Shown: positions 33,342-42,399 of the stretch, piece by piece
How positions within the stretch are numbered: the first letter of the stretch is position 1
Layout: every line of letters begins with the position of its first letter
Source: Pedobacter sp. FW305-3-2-15-E-R2A2
GTDB taxonomy: Bacteria > Bacteroidota > Bacteroidia > Sphingobacteriales > Sphingobacteriaceae
NCBI RefSeq assembly: GCF_038446955.1
Contig: NZ_CP151803.1
Span: 7,130,001 to 7,194,000, forward strand
Direction of reading: 5' to 3'
DNA: 64,000 nt
Notes under the pieces: generated by a model
Seen by the model: the letters and a program-made list of their open reading frames with translations, nothing else
What the model was told of the DNA's origin: nothing
The model's database searches: none
Position numbers and translations under genes: made by a program

Positions 33342-34838
33342 CTACTTTATACGATTTAATCCTGCTTTAGCCTGCGTCTCAATACTGCTTTCATACTCAT
33401 GATTTTTCATTTGGATGGCAGTATTGAAACTCGCTTTAGCTTTGGAATAGTTTTTCTGTCGTTCATAAATCTTCCCCATTTGTAAAGCAGAATTTGCTGC
33501 AAAATAATATTTCAGCATTCTTCCAGCATCTATGGCAAGCTGGTAATTGGATAAAGCAACCCCATCTTTTCCCAATTCATCATTGATCCTGCCCAAACGA
33601 TAATAATACTCTGCCCGGTCTCGCCTAACAGTATAATCGGATTCTTTCTTGCCTGATAAGATTTCCAACCCTTTACTATAATAACCGCCATCAAATAAAA
33701 GCCGGGCCTTTAACAACGGCACATCTGGCACAGGAGAATTGGCCTCGTTTAGAGCCTGCTTATCTTTTTCCTGATAGGTATAACCTGCAGTTTTCACTTT
33801 GGTTATAAACGCAGAATAAGCCCCTGTATCGCCTTTTAACAAGGAAGACCAAGCTAAGTGCAAGTTTGCATCTTTAATGTAATTCACGCCCTTATTATGC
33901 AGTAAAAACAGATTAAAATAAGTAGTTGCCGAGTAATCCAATTTATTGAGCATTGCTTTCCCCAGTAAAAGGTCCAGATAAGGAAAGGGTTCATAGTAAT
34001 TTCCGGAAGGTCTGTTCAATAAAATCTGGATGGCTTCGGCATTATGTCCGGTCTTTGCACAAACTGAGGCTTTCAGGTATGCTTTTAGCAAACTGCTATC
34101 TGCAATTCGCCCGGTATACTTCATGGTTTTCTGGTATGCACTTGGACTATGAGCGATATCATTCAACACAAACACATAGTAAAAGATAACCTCTTCATAA
34201 AAAGGTTCGTAGGTCGACTTGGGAAGGTTCTCTGCCAGATTATCCAGCATATTCATACCCGTTTGCAAATTGCCCCGGATCCCAAATGTAGCCAGTGTGC
34301 TTTTAAGCATTCCATCAGGTAAATTACCCAGGAAAGCATTGATTACCCCCAGGCCTTTAGCATTCAGATGGAAACCCGGGAATTTTTTTACGTTGTCCTG
34401 TAACAGACCATTTGCCTTTTTTATCTCTCTTGCAGCGGTAAAATACTCTCCATAACGTCCTCTGATCAATGCCCATTGCAGATTGATTTCAGCCTGCGCG
34501 TACAAGTAGTAAGGGGAATTTCTATCGTCTCCTTCAACCTGATCCAGCCGTTTTGACTTATTTTCTTTTAATTTATCAAAATCAGCTTTGCTTTCCGTGG
34601 TCAGCAAATGAAAATAATCGATGTAATTCTCCAGCAAAGGAATAATAGAATTATTGGGATTTATTTTCTTTTCATTTGCGATCAGCGCCTTTGCTGTAGT
34701 CAATTTTAACTCGAAAATATTCTGATAAGCCCTTAGACAATTCGCATTGAAGTCAAAATTGGCAAAAAGCGAAAAGGGACAGGTTAAAAAGAGCGTTAGA
34801 AAAACATATTTGGCATAAGAAAATTTTCTTTTAGACAT
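33342..34838 (-). CDS. Exported TPR-repeat protein
   Basis: 498 residues. A signal peptide (about 1-26, ending SLFA) precedes helical repeats. Clear TPR units lie at the C-terminus (about 395-490: YYYRLGRINDELGKDGVALS, then SALQMGKIYERQKNYSKAKA), and degenerate ones before. It is probably periplasmic, acting as a protein-binding scaffold. Partners are unknown. The gene stands alone, 137 bp downstream of the zinc-ribbon gene, with that gene's terminator in between. Confidence 0.82.
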   Translation of the reverse strand: MSKRKFSYAKYVFLTLFLTCPFSLFANFDFNANCLRAYQNIFELKLTTAKALIANEKKINPNNSIIPLLENYIDYFHLLTTESKADFDKLKENKSKRLDQVEGDDRNSPYYLYAQAEINLQWALIRGRYGEYFTAAREIKKANGLLQDNVKKFPGFHLNAKGLGVINAFLGNLPDGMLKSTLATFGIRGNLQTGMNMLDNLAENLPKSTYEPFYEEVIFYYVFVLNDIAHSPSAYQKTMKYTGRIADSSLLKAYLKASVCAKTGHNAEAIQILLNRPSGNYYEPFPYLDLLLGKAMLNKLDYSATTYFNLFLLHNKGVNYIKDANLHLAWSSLLKGDTGAYSAFITKVKTAGYTYQEKDKQALNEANSPVPDVPLLKARLLFDGGYYSKGLEILSGKKESDYTVRRDRAEYYYRLGRINDELGKDGVALSNYQLAIDAGRMLKYYFAANSALQMGKIYERQKNYSKAKASFNTAIQMKNHEYESSIETQAKAGLNRIK

Positions 34839-34924
34839 AGGGTATCAAATCGGTCTGATCAATGATTAAAAAAACATAACGCAAGTTACCTAAGTATGTT
34901 TTAAAGAATAAAAAAAACAGGCAT

Positions 34925-34951
34925 AAAAAAGGCCGGATAAAAATTCCGGCC
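34925..34951 (-). terminator. Terminator of the zinc-ribbon gene
   Basis: GGCCGGA/TCCGGCC 7-bp stem with a 7-nt loop and six T on the minus strand, 24 bases after the stop codon. Confidence 0.85.
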
Positions 34952-34975
34952 TCTTTTGTATATAAGATCATTTTT

Positions 34976-35719
34976 TTATGCAGGAACAACTTCAAGTGTA
35001 AGGGCTTCATCAACAAGGATTCTTCCACAGTGCTCACAAACAATGATTTTTTTACGTTGACGAATGTCAAGCTGACGTTGAGGTGGGATCTGGTTGAAAC
35101 ATCCAGAACATGAATCACGGTCAATCGTTACGACTGCCAATCCGTTATTTGCGTTTCCTCTTAATCTATTGTAAGCTGTTAAAAGCCTTTCTTCGATTAG
35201 TGTTTCTGCTTTTTCAGATTTTTTAGCTAATGCCTGCTCTTCTTTTTCCGTTTCAGAAGTAATGGTTTGTAACTCTCCTCTTTTGATATCAAGATCTTTT
35301 CTTCTTGACTCTAAATCGGCAAGTGCTTTTTCATAAACCTCATTTTTAGTCACAATATCAAAACCAAACTCTCTGATTTTTTTCTCGCAAACCTGGATTT
35401 CAAGCGTTTGTATCTCGACCTCTTTAGTTAAGGCATCATACTCACGGTTGTTTTTAACATCTTTTAACTGGGTCTCATATTTTTTGATCAAGTTCTGAGC
35501 TTCTTTGATCATATTTTTACGTGTTACAATGGCATCTTCAGTATCATCCAATTCGCCTTTGAATTTTTGTATACGTGTTTCCAGGCCAGCAACTTCGTCC
35601 TCTAAATCGGCAACTTCCATTGGTAATTCACCACGTATTTGACGTATTTTATCGATCTTAGTATGCAGGGTTTGTAATTCGTATAAAGCTTTTAGCTTTT
35701 GCTCTACAGTTTGTTCCAT
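34976..35719 (-). CDS. Coiled-coil C4-type zinc ribbon protein
   Basis: 247 residues. A long antiparallel-type coiled coil covers about residues 5-190, and a C-terminal C4 zinc ribbon has CSGC (near residue 203) and CEHC (near 229). This is the DUF164/CdsZ-like family, of uncertain function, related in fold to flagellar/secretion and nucleic-acid binding zinc proteins. Its start codon overlaps the stop of the Nif3-like gene by one base (TAATG), so the two are translationally coupled, an order conserved in many Bacteroidota. Confidence 0.88.
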   Translation of the reverse strand: MEQTVEQKLKALYELQTLHTKIDKIRQIRGELPMEVADLEDEVAGLETRIQKFKGELDDTEDAIVTRKNMIKEAQNLIKKYETQLKDVKNNREYDALTKEVEIQTLEIQVCEKKIREFGFDIVTKNEVYEKALADLESRRKDLDIKRGELQTITSETEKEEQALAKKSEKAETLIEERLLTAYNRLRGNANNGLAVVTIDRDSCSGCFNQIPPQRQLDIRQRKKIIVCEHCGRILVDEALTLEVVPA

Positions 35720-36816
35720 TAAATGAAATAATTTATGGGGTTTGTGTTATGCTCCGTTAAACGGATTGCAAAGTTAGGAAATTTTTCTTGAATAATATCT
35801 ATCAACAAATCAGATGTAAATTGTTCACTTTCAAAGTGTCCGATATCTGCAATGACTAATTTTTCATCTGCATCAAAAAACTCATGGTATTTAAAATCCG
35901 CGGTAACAAATGCATCCGCTCCCGCAGCAATTGCTTCTTTCAGCAAAAAGCTTCCGGATCCTCCACAAACAGCAACCTTACGGATTTTTTTTGGCAGCAA
36001 CCCGGTATGTCTGATGACCACCGCATCCATTCTGTCTTTCACCAGGTTAAGAAATGCACGCCCTTCTATTCCTTCTTCCAGCCAGCCAATCATTCCTGCG
36101 CCAACTGTATCCAGTTTATTTTCCAGAGGATAGATATCATAAGCCACCTCTTCATAAGGATGATTTTCCAGTAAGGCCAGCAAAATCTTTCTTTCATCCT
36201 GAACGGTAAATATCGTTTCGATCCTGATTTCCTGCTCATGATGACGCAAACCTTGTTCGCCTACATAGGGATCAGTATCTTCATTTCCATTAAAGGTACC
36301 TGTTCCGTTGGCATTAAAACTGCACTCACTATAGTTACCAATTTCACCCGCTCCCGCAGCAAACAATGCATTTCTAAGCTCCGCCGCCTGGGCAACAGGA
36401 CAAAAAGTAACCAATTTCTTTAGTAAAGCGCGCTTTGGGCTAAGTATTTTCGCGTTTTTTAGGCCAAGTCTTTTTGCAATTACCCCATTCACTCCATGCT
36501 TCACATGATCCAGATTCGTATGAATCGCATACAAAGCAATGTTATTTTTAATGGCTTTAAGCACTACCCGTTCTACATAGGTCTTTCCGGTAATCTTTTT
36601 AAGCCCTTTAAAGACGATAGGATGATGCGTGATGATCAAATTGCAATTTTGCTCAATGGCTTCATCTACAATGGCCTCTGTGCAATCCAATGCAACCAAC
36701 GCAGCATGAACATCCATTTCCGGCTCGCCGATTAGCAAACCTGAATTATCATAGTCTTCCTGATAGTTCAGCGGAGCAAATGCTTCCAGATGTTTTATTA
36801 AAACGGATAACCTCAT
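35719..36816 (-). CDS. Nif3-like dinuclear metal centre protein with PII-like insert
   Basis: 365 residues, the long form. Metal ligands are seen in ITHHPIVFKG (two His), AIHTNLDHVKHGVN and VIADIGHFESEQF. The insert from about 125 to 230 corresponds to the YqfO-type PII/CutA-like domain. The family forms hexameric toroids binding two metal ions; GTP cyclohydrolase IA activity has been suggested for some members but is not certain. It is the first gene of a pair with the zinc-ribbon gene. Confidence 0.92.
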   Translation of the reverse strand: MRLSVLIKHLEAFAPLNYQEDYDNSGLLIGEPEMDVHAALVALDCTEAIVDEAIEQNCNLIITHHPIVFKGLKKITGKTYVERVVLKAIKNNIALYAIHTNLDHVKHGVNGVIAKRLGLKNAKILSPKRALLKKLVTFCPVAQAAELRNALFAAGAGEIGNYSECSFNANGTGTFNGNEDTDPYVGEQGLRHHEQEIRIETIFTVQDERKILLALLENHPYEEVAYDIYPLENKLDTVGAGMIGWLEEGIEGRAFLNLVKDRMDAVVIRHTGLLPKKIRKVAVCGGSGSFLLKEAIAAGADAFVTADFKYHEFFDADEKLVIADIGHFESEQFTSDLLIDIIQEKFPNFAIRLTEHNTNPINYFI

Positions 36817-36878
36817 AAGCTGTAAATTTACAATTTGAATGACAGAAATTAAAATTATAATAAATCGGCCCTGGATTC

Positions 36879-36913
36879 AAAAAAAAGCCGGTACAAAGAA
36901 TGCACCGGCTTTT
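36879..36913. terminator. Terminator between the Nif3-like and TM2 genes
   Basis: A 10-bp stem AAAAGCCGGT/ACCGGCTTTT with an 11-nt loop and A/T runs on both sides. It terminates the TM2 gene on the minus strand, 15 bases after its stop codon. Confidence 0.85.
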
Positions 36914-36927
36914 CTTTAAAAATATTT

Positions 36928-37287
36928 CTATTGAAGATTTCCCATTTTTACCATTTGCAGACTTTCAAAAACCATTCGCTGATTGTATTCGAAAGCCAGG
37001 GTTTTGTGGTTGATCAAATCGATGATCGTTCCTATAAAACATAAACCTACAGTAAAGAAATACAAAACACCCATTCCAATTTGGTTGACAAGGAAACGAG
37101 GCAATCCAGGAACGAAAAAACCTAATATACAGTACAATACCATATCATCCGGATTTCTTCTTTTACTTCCATAAATCATTAAAAATCCTCTCAACTGTTG
37201 TTCACTAAATCCAGTAGTTGCAGTCTGCAAGTACGAATATTCCTGGGGTGTGATACCCGGCAATGACATAAATGGTGAATCAAACAT
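36928..37287 (-). CDS. TM2 domain membrane protein
   Basis: 119 residues. After a soluble N-terminal 50 residues comes the TM2 pair of helices: YCILGFFVPGLPRFLVNQIG and VLYFFTVGLCFIGTIIDLIN, joined by a short turn. The role of bacterial TM2 proteins is unknown. It overlaps the DUF2752 gene upstream by 8 bases and is probably expressed with it; this TM2/DUF2752 pairing is frequent in Bacteroidota. Confidence 0.88.
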   Translation of the reverse strand: MFDSPFMSLPGITPQEYSYLQTATTGFSEQQLRGFLMIYGSKRRNPDDMVLYCILGFFVPGLPRFLVNQIGMGVLYFFTVGLCFIGTIIDLINHKTLAFEYNQRMVFESLQMVKMGNLQ

Positions 37288-37606
37288 ATCTTTTCTCCTT
37301 ATATTTTAATTTTCTATTATTAATTATTCTTCTGTTAACCAGTTCTATTATCCGATGACCAATGATCATCAGCGCCGGAATTCCGAACCAATGCTGTTCC
37401 AGGCTTTCTCTGATGTTTCCATGAAACAGCTGTGTGATCGCTCTTCCAATTCCACATCCCGGACACCAGTCAAAACCCATATTTGCCAACGGGCAAAGCG
37501 TAAAGTGATGAATATACCCATGTTTTACCGGTGCTGCAGCTGCCAGCAATACCAGGGCCGTGATCCAAAAGATCAATTCAACAGGTATACGGTTTAGCAT
37601 TTTCAT
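37280..37606 (-). CDS. DUF2752 membrane protein
   Basis: 108 residues with two to three hydrophobic helices. The DUF2752 signature is seen at CPLANMGFDWCPGCGIGRAI (near residues 37-56). The Cys-rich motif suggests metal or redox binding, but no function is known. It overlaps the TM2 gene by 8 bases. Confidence 0.85.
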   Translation of the reverse strand: MKMLNRIPVELIFWITALVLLAAAAPVKHGYIHHFTLCPLANMGFDWCPGCGIGRAITQLFHGNIRESLEQHWFGIPALMIIGHRIIELVNRRIINNRKLKYKEKRYV

Positions 37607-37708
37607 CTATAGGCTTTGTTCTATCCTGAACCACCCCGGTTCCAATATCCTTTTTTATTTTAGATTGATTAATAGGTACTTTGTTACATTTATGCTCATC
37701 ATAAATCT

Positions 37709-37716
37709 TACCTTTG
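37709..37716 (+). promoter_or_regulatory. Candidate -7 promoter box of mfd, 4 nt before the GTG start
   Basis: TACCTTTG followed by CATA and the GTG start codon of mfd. Confidence 0.5.
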
Positions 37717-37720
37717 CATA

Positions 37721-40700
37721 GTGAACATCCGCGACCTGATTAACAACTACAAAACAGATGAGCGCATTGTCGCATTAGCAAAAGCCCTTAATGCGGGCAA
37801 AGGTAACAAACTTCAACTAAAAGGTTTAGTTGGTTCTGCTGATGCAACAATTGCCATAGCTACTTATTTCCTGTTGCACAAACCTCAATTATTTATTCTC
37901 CCGGATCGGGAAGAGGCCTCCTATTTTATGGCTGATCTGGAAAGTATCCTCGATAAAGAGGTCTTACTTTTCCCTTCTTCCTTCCGGAAAGCCTTTGAAT
38001 TTACGCAGGTAGACACGGCTAATGTGCTTGCAAGAGCTGAAGTACTAAATGAGCTGAACCACAATTCAGAATATGGAAAGATTGTGGTCACCTATCCTGA
38101 AGCCCTGGCAGAGAAGGTCATCAACAGGAGCATGTTGGAAAAAAACACCCTGGAAATTGGCATTAATGCAAAACTAGGAATTGACTTCATCAATGAATTT
38201 CTGATCGATTATGCCTTTGAGCGTACGGAATTTGTTTACGAACCTGGTCAGTTTTCTATCAGAGGGGGAATTGTCGACATTTTCTCTTTCTCCCACGACC
38301 TCCCATACCGGATAGAGTTTTTCGGAGACATTGTAGAAAGTATCCGAACCTTCGAAATTGAAAGCCAGCTTTCTGTTGAAGATGTAAAAAACCTGACCAT
38401 CATCCCTAATGTGCAATCAAAATACCTGACAGAAAGCAATATCAATCTGCTGGATTATATTGAAAAAGATACCCAGCTTTGGTTTAAAGATGTAGAATCC
38501 TGCTTCGACATCGTCAAAGCCGGTTATAAAAAAGCGATAGAACTTTGGAGGGCACTTCCGGCAAAAGAAAAACAGGAAAACCAGGATTGGATAGATCCTA
38601 AATTTGCCTTTACAGATGAGAAAATGTTGGCAGATATGGTCCACGATTTTGCACTTGTAGAATTTGGAAAACAGTTTTTCTATAAAACGGATTATGTTTT
38701 TTCTTTCGAAACCAAACCTCAGCCATCCTTTAACAAGGATTTCAGCCTGCTCATTCATAATTTAAAAGAAAACGAGAAACAGGGCATCCACAATTATATT
38801 TTCAGCTCCTCAGCAAAACAAACTGAGCGACTGTACGCCATTCTGGAAGATATCGATAAAACAGCAAAATTTACTCCGGTTAACATTCCGCTGAGAGAAG
38901 GTTTTCTAGACGCACAGCAACAAGCAGCTTTTTATACGGATCATCAGATTTTCGACCGTTTTTATAAGTACAAACTAAAAAGAGGATACCAACGAAGTCA
39001 AGCCATTACTTTAAAGGAACTAAGAGACCTTAAACCCGGAGATTTTGTGACCCATATTGACCATGGAATCGGAAAATATGCGGGTCTGGAAAAGGTAGAA
39101 GTGAATGGAAAAACTCAGGAAATGATCCGTCTGGTTTATGCAGATAATGACCTTTTATACGTAAATATCAACTCTCTGAACCGCATTGCAAAATATAGTG
39201 GAAAGGAGGGAACTCCACCCAAAATGAATAAGCTGGGTACTGAAGCCTGGGATAAGCTAAAGAAAACCACTAAAAAAAAAGTTAAAGACATCGCCCGGGA
39301 CCTGATTAAGCTCTATGCTTTACGGAAAACTCAGGTAGGAACGGCATTTGATCCGGATGGTTACCTGGAAACAGAACTGGAAGCCTCCTTCATTTACGAA
39401 GATACCCCGGATCAGGAAAAAGCAACCATGGATGTTAAAAGGGACATGGAGGCACCTCATCCAATGGACAGACTCGTTTGCGGAGACGTTGGGTTTGGAA
39501 AAACAGAGATTGCTATCCGGGCTGCATTTAAAGCTGTTGCCAACGGAAAACAAGCTGCGATTCTTGTTCCCACCACCATTCTTGCCCTACAACATTTTAA
39601 GACCTTTTCAGGCCGTTTAAAAGAGTTTCCCTGCAATGTCGATTACATCAACAGGTTCAAAACCAATAAACAGATCAAAGATACGCTCGCTTTACTTGCA
39701 GAAGGAAAGGTTGACATTATCATTGGCACCCATCGCCTCCTGAGCAAAGATGTCAAATTCAAGGATCTTGGTATTATGATCATTGATGAAGAACAAAAAT
39801 TTGGTGTAACCTCCAAAGAGAAGCTGAGGGTATTGAGGGCAAATGTCGATACACTGACCTTAACAGCAACTCCGATTCCAAGAACGTTGCACTTCTCCCT
39901 GATGGGCGCAAGGGATCTTTCCATCATGAGCACACCACCTCCCAACAGGCAGGCAGTAAATACCGAACTTCATGTCTTTAATGACAAACTAATCCAGGAA
40001 GCGGTACAATTTGAGCTGGATAGAGGTGGACAGGTATTTTTTATCCACAACCGGGTAAATGATTTACCGCAGCTCGGCGGACTGATACAACGATTAGTTC
40101 CCAAAGCACGCATAGGCATTGCCCACGGCCAACTTGATGGAGATGCGCTCGAAGATGTCATGCTGGACTTTATCAATGGAGAAAAAGATGTTCTTGTAGC
40201 CACAACCATTATTGAGGCAGGGCTGGACATTCCCAATGCCAATACTATCATCATCAACCATGCCCATATGTTTGGACTGAGTGACCTGCACCAGATGCGT
40301 GGTAGGGTAGGACGCTCCAACAAAAAGGCTTTCTGTTATCTGTTAAGCCCTCCACTATCCACCCTTACTTCTGAGGCCAGAAAAAGGCTTAGTGCGATAG
40401 AAGAGTTTTCAGACCTTGGGAGCGGCTTTAACATTGCGATGAGGGACTTAGACATCCGGGGGAGTGGAAACCTCTTAGGAGCTGAGCAAAGTGGCTTCAT
40501 TGCCGAAATAGGTTTCGAGATGTATCATAAAATACTTGACGAAGCCATTCAGGAGCTGAAAGAAGATGAATTCAAGGATTTATTCAAAAATGAACCCATC
40601 CGCCCTTTTGTTACTTTCACTCAGGTAGACACCGATCTTGAATTGTTTATACCTGATGATTATGTCACGAACATTACTGAGCGATACAACCTCTATACAG

Positions 40701-41071
40701 AACTCTCCAAGCTGGAAAATGAAGAACAGTTAAAAACCTTTGAAAGTGCTTTAAAAGACCGTTTTGGACCTGTTCCCAAACCTGTAAAAACCATGTTAAA
40801 CGTCCTTCGCTTACAATGGGTTGCCAGGAAATTAGCTTTTGAAAAACTAAGCTTCAAGAAAGGGGTATTGAGGGGGTACTTTATTGCCGATAAACAATCC
40901 GCATTTTTTGATTCTACGATGTTCAATCAAATTTTGCACTTTGCGCAAATGCATCCCAGGATCTGCAATTTAAAAGAGGTAAAAAACTCTCTGCGTATTG
41001 CTTTTGAAAATCTGAACACCGTAGATGAAGCAGTGGAGATGTTGGGTATGGTGGCTAAAATAAACAATTAA
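37721..41071 (+). CDS. mfd: Transcription-repair coupling factor Mfd
   Basis: 1116 residues. It starts with GTG; the next Met codon is at residue 109. N-terminal UvrB-homology domain (to about 330), RNA-polymerase interacting domain (DLKPGDFVTHIDHGIGKYAG near 430), then the RecG-like translocase: Walker A GDVGFGKTEIA near 587, DEEQ box near 688, TATPIPRT, and AGLDIPNANTIIINHAH with the RGRVGRSNKK motif. The C-terminal TRCF domain ends the protein. It strips stalled RNA polymerase from damaged DNA and recruits UvrA. A DUF3820 gene follows by 2 bp. Confidence 0.97.
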   Translation: MNIRDLINNYKTDERIVALAKALNAGKGNKLQLKGLVGSADATIAIATYFLLHKPQLFILPDREEASYFMADLESILDKEVLLFPSSFRKAFEFTQVDTANVLARAEVLNELNHNSEYGKIVVTYPEALAEKVINRSMLEKNTLEIGINAKLGIDFINEFLIDYAFERTEFVYEPGQFSIRGGIVDIFSFSHDLPYRIEFFGDIVESIRTFEIESQLSVEDVKNLTIIPNVQSKYLTESNINLLDYIEKDTQLWFKDVESCFDIVKAGYKKAIELWRALPAKEKQENQDWIDPKFAFTDEKMLADMVHDFALVEFGKQFFYKTDYVFSFETKPQPSFNKDFSLLIHNLKENEKQGIHNYIFSSSAKQTERLYAILEDIDKTAKFTPVNIPLREGFLDAQQQAAFYTDHQIFDRFYKYKLKRGYQRSQAITLKELRDLKPGDFVTHIDHGIGKYAGLEKVEVNGKTQEMIRLVYADNDLLYVNINSLNRIAKYSGKEGTPPKMNKLGTEAWDKLKKTTKKKVKDIARDLIKLYALRKTQVGTAFDPDGYLETELEASFIYEDTPDQEKATMDVKRDMEAPHPMDRLVCGDVGFGKTEIAIRAAFKAVANGKQAAILVPTTILALQHFKTFSGRLKEFPCNVDYINRFKTNKQIKDTLALLAEGKVDIIIGTHRLLSKDVKFKDLGIMIIDEEQKFGVTSKEKLRVLRANVDTLTLTATPIPRTLHFSLMGARDLSIMSTPPPNRQAVNTELHVFNDKLIQEAVQFELDRGGQVFFIHNRVNDLPQLGGLIQRLVPKARIGIAHGQLDGDALEDVMLDFINGEKDVLVATTIIEAGLDIPNANTIIINHAHMFGLSDLHQMRGRVGRSNKKAFCYLLSPPLSTLTSEARKRLSAIEEFSDLGSGFNIAMRDLDIRGSGNLLGAEQSGFIAEIGFEMYHKILDEAIQELKEDEFKDLFKNEPIRPFVTFTQVDTDLELFIPDDYVTNITERYNLYTELSKLENEEQLKTFESALKDRFGPVPKPVKTMLNVLRLQWVARKLAFEKLSFKKGVLRGYFIADKQSAFFDSTMFNQILHFAQMHPRICNLKEVKNSLRIAFENLNTVDEAVEMLGMVAKINN

Positions 41072-41073
41072 AG

Positions 41074-41295
41074 ATGATGAATCCTCAAATATTAAATGAT
41101 CTTGTCACCATGCAAATGCCATTTGGCAAGTATAAAGGCAGGATCATTTGCGACCTTCCCGAGTCCTACCTGGTTTGGTTTCATAATAAAGGCTTTCCTC
41201 CAGGCAAATTGGGAGAAATGATCGCTACTTTATATGAAATTAAGCTAAATGGGCTGGAATACCTGCTCCAACCGCTAAGAAAAAAATCTCATTAA
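41074..41295 (+). CDS. DUF3820 family small protein
   Basis: 73 residues. MPFGKYKGRIICDLPESYLVWF is the DUF3820 signature. The family is of unknown function, and in some databases is called putative quorum-sensing-regulated virulence factor without proof here. It follows mfd by 2 bases and is probably translated from the same mRNA. Confidence 0.88.
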   Translation: MMNPQILNDLVTMQMPFGKYKGRIICDLPESYLVWFHNKGFPPGKLGEMIATLYEIKLNGLEYLLQPLRKKSH

Positions 41296-41364
41296 AGACA
41301 TAAAATCCCTGCCCATTTTTATTGTTTTTTAGCTGCTCTTCAATAAAAATTAGTGCTTTTATTC

Positions 41365-42174
41365 TTAGTACAAAATCAGATACAGATAAGCATACACCAC
41401 AGGTGCAGCAATTAGCAGACCGTCAAATCGGTCAAGAAAACCTCCATGCCCTGGCAATATATTTCCCGAATCTTTTGCATTAAGGCTGCGTTTAAGCATA
41501 GATTCTACCAAATCCCCTAATGTTCCAAAACTGGAAATCAAGATGGCCATTCCTCCCCATGCCCATACAGGAAGTTCCGTAAAAAACAAAGACAATACAT
41601 AAGCAACGACCAGGCTGGTAAACATCCCTCCAAAAAAGCCTTCCCATGATTTTTTAGGAGAATGGCGTTCAAATAAGCGTGTTTTTCCAAACTTAGAGCC
41701 AAAAAGATAAGCTCCGGTATCATTAGCCCAAAGCATCAGCATAAAAGAGAGCGGCAAATGAAAACTATATTCGGCACTATGTCCTATAAATCCCAGGGAA
41801 TAAAAGAAACAAAAGGGCACTGTCACATACATAAACCCTACAAAAGTATAGGAGATATTTGCAAATGGGATCGTCTCTTTCTTATACAATTCACTGATAA
41901 ATACGGAAAAGATCAGCGGCACTAAAAGCAGTAGAAATTTAGTTTCAAACTGCAAAAAATGATATCCTGCAGTCATTAGAAAGATCAATGTTGCCGCAAT
42001 CAATGCAATGTTTCTGTGTGGCCGGATTCCTGCCGTTTTAATCAGTTTAAAGAACTCCAGCAAAGCACCCAGGCTCAGCAGCAGATAAAATATAGAAAAG
42101 ACATAAGGTCCCAGAAACATAGAGCCTAACATCACAATAGTAAAAAAGAAAGCGGTAATTGCTCTGGTCTTCAT
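41365..42174 (-). CDS. cdsA: Phosphatidate cytidylyltransferase
   Basis: 269 residues with about eight membrane helices. The C-terminal CdsA signature reads SLNAKDSGNILPGHGGFLDR (near 225-245), followed by FDGLLIAAP, with the metal-binding Asp residues. It makes CDP-diacylglycerol from phosphatidate and CTP, the precursor of all phospholipids here. It is the last gene of CPBP-DUF2007-cdsA, starting 15 bp after the DUF2007 stop. Confidence 0.95.
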   Translation of the reverse strand: MKTRAITAFFFTIVMLGSMFLGPYVFSIFYLLLSLGALLEFFKLIKTAGIRPHRNIALIAATLIFLMTAGYHFLQFETKFLLLLVPLIFSVFISELYKKETIPFANISYTFVGFMYVTVPFCFFYSLGFIGHSAEYSFHLPLSFMLMLWANDTGAYLFGSKFGKTRLFERHSPKKSWEGFFGGMFTSLVVAYVLSLFFTELPVWAWGGMAILISSFGTLGDLVESMLKRSLNAKDSGNILPGHGGFLDRFDGLLIAAPVVYAYLYLILY

Positions 42175-42189
42175 GGAGGTAAGGTATTT

Positions 42190-42399
42190 TTATGCGATAT
42201 TATTTTCCTTGATATAAGCTTCCGCTTTTTCCAAATTATCAGGATGTACTAAAATATGAACTATTCCAAAAGTTTGGTAAGAAGAGTCCCGCTGGTTCAT
42301 CACTACCGCTGCAATATCACTCTCAATTAATCCTTGTTTCAGTATTTCTGCAGTATAAGCATCTTCGGTGCTAAATACCTTTATCCAATTGCTCTCCAT
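42190..42399 (-). CDS. DUF2007 (putative signal-transducing) small protein
   Basis: 69 residues, matching DUF2007: WIKVFSTEDAYTAEILKQGL, then GIVHILVHPDNLEKAEAYIK. The fold is PII-like and the function unknown. It overlaps the 3' end of the CPBP gene by 29 bases and precedes cdsA, so the three are one operon. Confidence 0.88.
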   Translation of the reverse strand: MESNWIKVFSTEDAYTAEILKQGLIESDIAAVVMNQRDSSYQTFGIVHILVHPDNLEKAEAYIKENNIA

